From positions 1 through 9,256 of the forward strand of contig JBAYQE010000098.1 of assembly GCA_041677345.1 (NCBI GenBank): DNA of 9,256 nucleotides. The letters run 5' to 3'. The notes beneath the pieces are model-generated. The model was not told where the DNA came from, ran no database searches, and was given only the letters and a program-made list of their open reading frames with translations. Positions 5,994-9,256 of this stretch are shown piece by piece. Made by a program: the position numbers and the translations under genes. Source of the DNA: JALOAT01 sp041677345. Lineage in GTDB: Bacteria > Pseudomonadota > Gammaproteobacteria > Thiohalomonadales > Thiohalomonadaceae. Every line of letters begins with the position of its first letter. The first letter of the stretch is position 1.

Positions 5994-8021
5994 TCAGCGA
6001 TCACGTCCGAGCAGTTGCGCGTTGATGGCGACGATCACGGTGGACGCCGACATGAACACGGCGCCTACCGCCGGGGAGGGCAGAATCCCCAGCGGGTAGA
6101 GCACACCGGCGGCGAGAGGAAGAGTGATGACGTTATAGCCCGTCGCCCACCAGAGGTTCTGCACCATCTTGCGATAGGTGCGGCGCGCAAGCCCGACCAC
6201 GGCGGTGACGTCGCGGGGATCAGAATGTACCAGCACGATGTCGGCGGACTCTATAGCCACGTCAGTGCCTGCGCCGATGGCGATGCCTACGTCCGCCGCC
6301 ATCAGCGCAGGCGCGTCATTGATGCCGTCGCCCACCATGGCCACGCGCAGACCGCGCGCCTGGATGGCACGGATGCGCTCCGCCTTCTCATCGGGAAGTA
6401 CCTCGGCGAAGTAATCGTCCAACGCCAGCTCATGTGCGACCCAGTCAGCCACGGCGTGTGCATCACCGGTCAGCATCATCACCCGCATGCCCAACGCTTT
6501 CAGATGTGCGATGGCCTCTCGGGACTCGGTGCGAATGATGTCCGCCAGAGCGATGGCCGCCACGGGGGTGTCGTCCACCAGCACGAATACCACCGTTTTT
6601 CCCGCCTCGGCTGCGCGTCGCACGTCGGCGTCGTCAGTGGCGCCGGCACGTTCACCCAGATAACCGGGGCTTACCACCATGACCTCGTGACCTTCTACCC
6701 GCGCCGCGGCGCCCCTGCCTGGAATGGCGCGAAAATCCTGTGCCGGTACCGGCTCAATGTCGCGCGTGCGTGCAGCATCCACGATGCCTCGCGCCAGCGG
6801 GTGCTCGGAGTTCTGCTCGAGCCCCGCGGCCAGGGCGAGCACCTCATTGGGTTGCAGGTCGCCCAGTACGATAACCTCGCTCACCCCAAAGCGCCCCTCG
6901 GTGAGGGTACCGGTCTTGTCGAATACCACGGCATCGATGGCGCGCGCCCGCTCGAAGGCCGCACGATCACGAATAAGCAGGCCGCGACGGGCCGACAACG
7001 TGGTGGACACGGCCACCACCAGCGGCACGGCGAGGCCGAGGGCATGCGGACAGGCAATGACCATCACGGTGACCATGCGTGCCACGGCGAAATCGAAGGG
7101 CCGATTCAGGCCGAGCCAAACCAACAGCGTGAAGGTACCCACGCCGATGGCCACCAGTGTCAACACCTGTGCCGCGCGACTCGCAAGATCCTGGGTACGT
7201 GAACGCGATTCCTGGGCCTGGCGCACCAATGCGATGACCTGGGCGAGGTAGGTTTCACCGCCGGTCTTCTGCACTTCGAGCACCACGGCAGCCTCGCCGT
7301 TAACGGCACCGCCGATCACCTGCGCCCCCGGCGTCTTCTCGACCGGTCGGCTTTCACCCGTGAGCATGGACTCGTCGAGGGTGGTGCGGCCCTCGATGAT
7401 CACGCCATCCAGCGGGACCTTTTCGCCGGGACGGACCAGGACCCGGTCCTGTGGTGCGAGTGCAGACAACGGCAGGTCTTCGATGGTGCCGTCGGACCGC
7501 ACACGGTGCGCCACTGCGGGCAGCAGGCTGACCAGCTTTTCCAATGCACCCGAGGCCCCCATGACCGAGCGCATCTCCAGCCAATGCCCGAGCAGCATGA
7601 TGTCCACCAGGGTGGCGAGTTCCCAAAACAGCACGTGGCCTTCGAGTCCGAACACCACCGCACTGGAATACAGGTACGCCACACTGATGGCGAGCGCGAC
7701 CAGGGTCATCATGCCTGGCCGCAAGTGCCTCAGTTCGGGCACGGCTCCGCTGAGAAACGGCCAGCCCCCGTACAGGTAGATCACCGTAGCGAAGACAAAG
7801 CTCACCGGCCCTGCCCAGCCCGGCAGCCTGTAATGCCACCCGAGGAGGCCAAGGATCTCATCCGACAGTGCCAGCACGGGCACGGTCAGGAGCAGCGAGA
7901 TCACGAAACGTCGCCGGAAGTCCTGCACCATCCCGGTGTGCTCATGGCCGCTTGCCTGTGACGGCGGCACGCCATGTGACTGCCGGTTGTGGTGCCCGTG
8001 CGTGTGGCTGTGCGGGCCCAT
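5994..8021 (-). CDS. copB: Copper-translocating P1B-3-type ATPase CopB
   Basis: A 675-residue heavy-metal P-type ATPase of the inner membrane that exports copper (or silver) using ATP. Residues 1-30 are His-rich (eight His between 4 and 28), and no CxxC metal-binding domain is present, as in CopB. The core motifs are intact: TGES (221-224, actuator), CPH in the sixth helix (324-326, hallmark of the P1B-3 group), DKTGT with phosphorylated Asp368, SEHP (405-408) and GDGINDAP (564-571). The last helices carry YN (629-630) and MSASTVIVAINA (657-668), also typical of P1B-3. Length fits the family. ATG at 8021 is preferred over TTG at 8027 because TAGG (8033-8030) sits 8 bases upstream of the ATG and only 2 from the TTG. 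No copper regulator, periplasmic copper protein or CopA is in the window. CPH supports Cu(I)/Cu(II)/Ag transport; the exact ion is not proven. Confidence 0.95.
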   Translation of the reverse strand: MGPHSHTHGHHNRQSHGVPPSQASGHEHTGMVQDFRRRFVISLLLTVPVLALSDEILGLLGWHYRLPGWAGPVSFVFATVIYLYGGWPFLSGAVPELRHLRPGMMTLVALAISVAYLYSSAVVFGLEGHVLFWELATLVDIMLLGHWLEMRSVMGASGALEKLVSLLPAVAHRVRSDGTIEDLPLSALAPQDRVLVRPGEKVPLDGVIIEGRTTLDESMLTGESRPVEKTPGAQVIGGAVNGEAAVVLEVQKTGGETYLAQVIALVRQAQESRSRTQDLASRAAQVLTLVAIGVGTFTLLVWLGLNRPFDFAVARMVTVMVIACPHALGLAVPLVVAVSTTLSARRGLLIRDRAAFERARAIDAVVFDKTGTLTEGRFGVSEVIVLGDLQPNEVLALAAGLEQNSEHPLARGIVDAARTRDIEPVPAQDFRAIPGRGAAARVEGHEVMVVSPGYLGERAGATDDADVRRAAEAGKTVVFVLVDDTPVAAIALADIIRTESREAIAHLKALGMRVMMLTGDAHAVADWVAHELALDDYFAEVLPDEKAERIRAIQARGLRVAMVGDGINDAPALMAADVGIAIGAGTDVAIESADIVLVHSDPRDVTAVVGLARRTYRKMVQNLWWATGYNVITLPLAAGVLYPLGILPSPAVGAVFMSASTVIVAINAQLLGRDR

Positions 8022-8134
8022 GCGCAAAGCCTAGCGTGCGCGGCCTGGTTGGACTTGGCGTCGGGCGGCTGCCGACGGCCTGCTCGAAGTTCCGGATTGG
8101 CTCTGCACCGGCCCAGCACAACCGCGCACAAATC

Positions 8135-8168
8135 CCTATGGCTTGTCTGGATTTCGATGGTCCATAGG
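8135..8168. repeat. 7-bp inverted repeat, possible operator
   Basis: CCTATGG (8135-8141) and CCATAGG (8162-8168) are perfect inverse complements separated by 20 bases. The arms are about 2.6 DNA turns apart from centre to centre. The pair lies 115-147 bases upstream of the copB ATG, where a regulator of copB could bind. It does not match a MerR/CueR or CopR operator that I recognise. Confidence 0.4.
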
Positions 8169-8197
8169 CACTAAGGAAAACCTGTATTGTTTCTGGG

Positions 8198-8267
8198 CCG
8201 TGACGGCACGGACGCCCTGTCGCCCACGGGTTTGCGGGAAGCCAACGGGATGTAACGACAGGGTTTT
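8198..8267 (+). terminator. Structured element with 8-bp stem and TTTT, orphan terminator or small RNA end
   Basis: CCGTG/CACGG with an ACGG tetraloop (8198-8211) is followed by CCCTGTCG (8215-8222) pairing perfectly with CGACAGGG (8256-8263) around a 33-base loop, then TTTT (8264-8267). Inside the loop GGTTT (8229-8233) can pair with AAGCC (8239-8243). This could be a plus-strand intrinsic terminator with a branched loop. No plus-strand gene precedes it, so if it works it would end a small RNA or antisense transcript begun within the region. Confidence 0.35.
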
Positions 8268-8347
8268 CCCGTTCATGCGAGGCGGTACGGCAGCGGTGGA
8301 TGGTCACTGACGGATTGCACACCGCCGCAGTGTGATGTTCCCCAGGA

Positions 8348-8377
8348 ATGGCACGACGCCCGCGGGTTGGGTATCAT
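8348..8377 (+). promoter_or_regulatory. Candidate promoter upstream of the lipoprotein gene
   Basis: ATGGCA (8348-8353) and TATCAT (8372-8377) are 18 bases apart; they match consensus at four and five of six positions. A transcript starting near 8384 would have a leader of about 270 bases carrying the hairpins at 8441, 8493 and 8576. Other starts closer to the gene are possible. Confidence 0.3.
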
Positions 8378-8440
8378 GCACGGCCAATCAGGAATGCAGT
8401 GACACCAAGGACCTGGCGAATGGACGCGACTTTTGTTTGT

Positions 8441-8458
8441 CGGAATGGACTAATTCCG
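8441..8458. repeat. Small hairpin
   Basis: CGGAAT (8441-8446) and ATTCCG (8453-8458) pair perfectly around GGACTA. No T-run follows on either strand, so it is not an intrinsic terminator. It could be a protein-binding palindrome or part of the lipoprotein leader. Confidence 0.4.
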
Positions 8459-8492
8459 GATAGTGATCTCCCCCTCGAGACCGACCTGTCTT

Positions 8493-8553
8493 TACGGCAA
8501 GCGGTCTTCGCACAGCACGCCGCTCCACGAGTCCATCACTCTCGCTTGCCGTA
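8493..8553 (+). repeat. Perfect 11-bp inverted repeat with 39-base loop
   Basis: TACGGCAAGCG (8493-8503) and CGCTTGCCGTA (8543-8553) are exact inverse complements; a G-T and a T-A pair extend the stem to 13 in RNA. The loop is 39 bases. The sequence after it (GATGTTGTTTGTTG) is T-rich but not a clean T-run. It lies about 100 bases before the lipoprotein ATG, so it could be a leader structure, an attenuator, or the ends of a tiny inserted element. No target duplication was seen. Confidence 0.5.
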
Positions 8554-8575
8554 GATGTTGTTTGTTGCATCGATG

Positions 8576-8591
8576 GGCGCTTTCCTGCGCC
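8576..8591. repeat. Short GC-rich hairpin in lipoprotein leader
   Basis: GGCGC (8576-8580) and GCGCC (8587-8591) pair around TTTCCT. It directly follows the palindrome CATCGATG (8568-8575). No T-run follows. It may be part of the same leader structure as the stem at 8493-8553. Confidence 0.3.
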
Positions 8592-8638
8592 AGTCCCTCG
8601 TGTCTTCTGGGCAACGCTTGGGATTCAGATAAACCGTC

Positions 8639-8655
8639 AAGGACGCACACCTATG
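8639..8655 (+). promoter_or_regulatory. Ribosome binding site of the lipoprotein gene
   Basis: AAGGA at 8639-8643 is followed by 9 bases and ATG at 8653. The signal peptide begins directly from this ATG, which settles the start. Confidence 0.6.
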
Positions 8656-9256
8656 CGATATGGCACCCCCAAGGTTCTCAGCTACACCCTTGCGTGGCTT
8701 CTTTTCCTTTTCCCCGTGCTGCAAGGGTGTGGGGGTGGTTCGTCGGGTCCCGTTCACAGTGTGAAGGGCAGCATCATCGGCCTGGCCGGTGCGCTCACCC
8801 TGCAGAACAATGGACGCGGTGACATCACCCTGACTGCCGACGGCGATTTCAGCTTTTCGGTGAAGTCGGGATCGGACTACCACATCACGATCAAATCCGC
8901 GCCGGCCGGGCAGCAATGCTTCATCAAAGACGGCAGCGGCACGGCAACGGCGGACGTGACGGGGGTGCGTGTGCAATGCGTGGGGTTGGTTGCCAACCCC
9001 CTGTCCCGCACCGTCACCGTGAGTTGGAACGACGTCGGCGCGGCACGCTATGACCTGTATTACGCGGCCGACCCCGCCTGCGATATCACCAATGTGCACA
9101 AGTGCGCCGATGGCACCATGGTGGGCCCGGTCACATCACCTCACGAGGTGACCGGACTCACCAATGGGAAATACTACAGCTTCTGGCTCGAAGTGACTGA
9201 CTCGACTGGACACAGCGTGGTCGTGGAAACGGCCGCACAGCCCAACTCGCTCAGCA
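8653..9256 (+). CDS. Lipoprotein with fibronectin type III-like domain, 3' end outside the window
   Basis: The first 201 codons of a gene with no stop before the right edge. The N-terminus has a hydrophobic signal (residues 9-22) and a lipobox-like LQGC with Cys26, followed by GGGSSG, typical of lipoproteins with a flexible linker. Residues about 35-110 form a beta-rich domain (VKGSIIGLAGALTLQNNG, then DITLTADGDFSFSV, a Gly-Gln-Gln-Cys and a VQC; its Cys88 and Cys109 may form a disulfide). This domain is common at the start of large secreted proteobacterial proteins. Residues about 112-195 look like a fibronectin type III domain (TVTVSWNDVGAARYDLYYA; HEVTGLTNGKYYSFWLEV). AAGGA at 8639-8643 is 9 bases before the ATG. 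Relatives usually continue into further repeats, so the full protein may be much longer. It is probably cell-surface or periplasmic, and its role is unknown. Confidence 0.8.
   Translation, partial: MRYGTPKVLSYTLAWLLFLFPVLQGCGGGSSGPVHSVKGSIIGLAGALTLQNNGRGDITLTADGDFSFSVKSGSDYHITIKSAPAGQQCFIKDGSGTATADVTGVRVQCVGLVANPLSRTVTVSWNDVGAARYDLYYAADPACDITNVHKCADGTMVGPVTSPHEVTGLTNGKYYSFWLEVTDSTGHSVVVETAAQPNSLS

Larger units (their letters stand above)
8022..8652. other. Divergent intergenic region rich in inverted repeats
   Basis: This 631-base region separates the start of copB (leftward) from the start of the lipoprotein gene (rightward). Short open frames exist, for example 8348-8554, but they lack ribosome binding sites and protein-like composition, so no gene is supported. 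The region contains, in order: an inverted repeat at 8135-8168, hairpins at 8198-8211 and 8215-8263 with TTTT after the second, a promoter candidate at 8348-8377, a small hairpin at 8441-8458, a long stem at 8493-8553, and a stem GGCGC/GCGCC at 8576-8591. No clear promoter for copB was found, although one must lie here. Confidence 0.6.

Noticed and set aside
5652..7202. 516-residue plus-strand open frame opposite copB
   Set aside because: It overlaps the intact copB motifs on the other strand and shows His/Gln/Gly-rich shadow composition and no domain.
8198..8250. Mini-ykkC (guanidine-II) riboswitch, because of a stem with an ACGG loop and further ACGG copies
   Set aside because: Only the first ACGG sits in a proper hairpin; the others at 8226 and 8245 lack flanking stems, and the downstream gene is not a guanidine exporter.
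8348..8554. 68-residue open frame in the divergent intergenic region
   Set aside because: No ribosome binding site, unusual composition, and it is crossed by the 8441 hairpin and the start of the 8493 stem.

Overview
The window is GC-rich, and most genes show strong G/C preference at third codon positions. The signal peptides, the Tat-like signal, a lipobox, a predicted outer-membrane protein and a CopB-type copper ATPase point to a Gram-negative bacterium. A gamma- or betaproteobacterium is most likely, because the domain at the start of the right-edge lipoprotein is common there. The species cannot be named from this sequence. No tRNA, rRNA, CRISPR array, transposase or insertion sequence was seen.

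Layout, left to right. Positions 1-304 are unresolved: the best reading is a minus-strand gene leaving the left edge. A plus-strand series follows: a sulfotransferase-fold protein (305-1159), a GT4-type glycosyltransferase (1254-2318), a 59-residue DUF1328/YtjA membrane peptide (2410-2589), a four-helix DoxX-like membrane protein (2791-3402), and a Gfo/Idh/MocA oxidoreductase with a Tat-like signal (3399-4844) that overlaps the DoxX-like gene by ATGA. After 230 bases comes a secreted, probably outer-membrane protein (5075-5797). It converges on a minus-strand CopB-type copper ATPase (5994-8021). A 631-base divergent intergenic region rich in inverted repeats follows, then a lipoprotein with a fibronectin type III-like domain that runs off the right edge.

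The sulfotransferase and glycosyltransferase look like a glycan-modifying pair. The DoxX-like protein and the oxidoreductase look like a co-translated membrane/periplasm pair. The outer-membrane protein may belong with the copper ATPase, since its sequence pattern recalls a family I associate with metal-efflux loci.

The most striking observation is that three enzymes in the left half keep their folds and intact reading frames but each lacks hallmark active-site residues. The sulfotransferase lacks the PAPS-binding Lys and Ser, the glycosyltransferase lacks the donor-site Arg and Glu, and the oxidoreductase has ERC in place of EKP and Arg in place of a conserved His. This could be a group of pseudoenzymes, a divergent system with altered chemistry, or a locus under relaxed selection. 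The second point of interest is the intergenic region 8022-8652, with several long inverted repeats that no gene explains.
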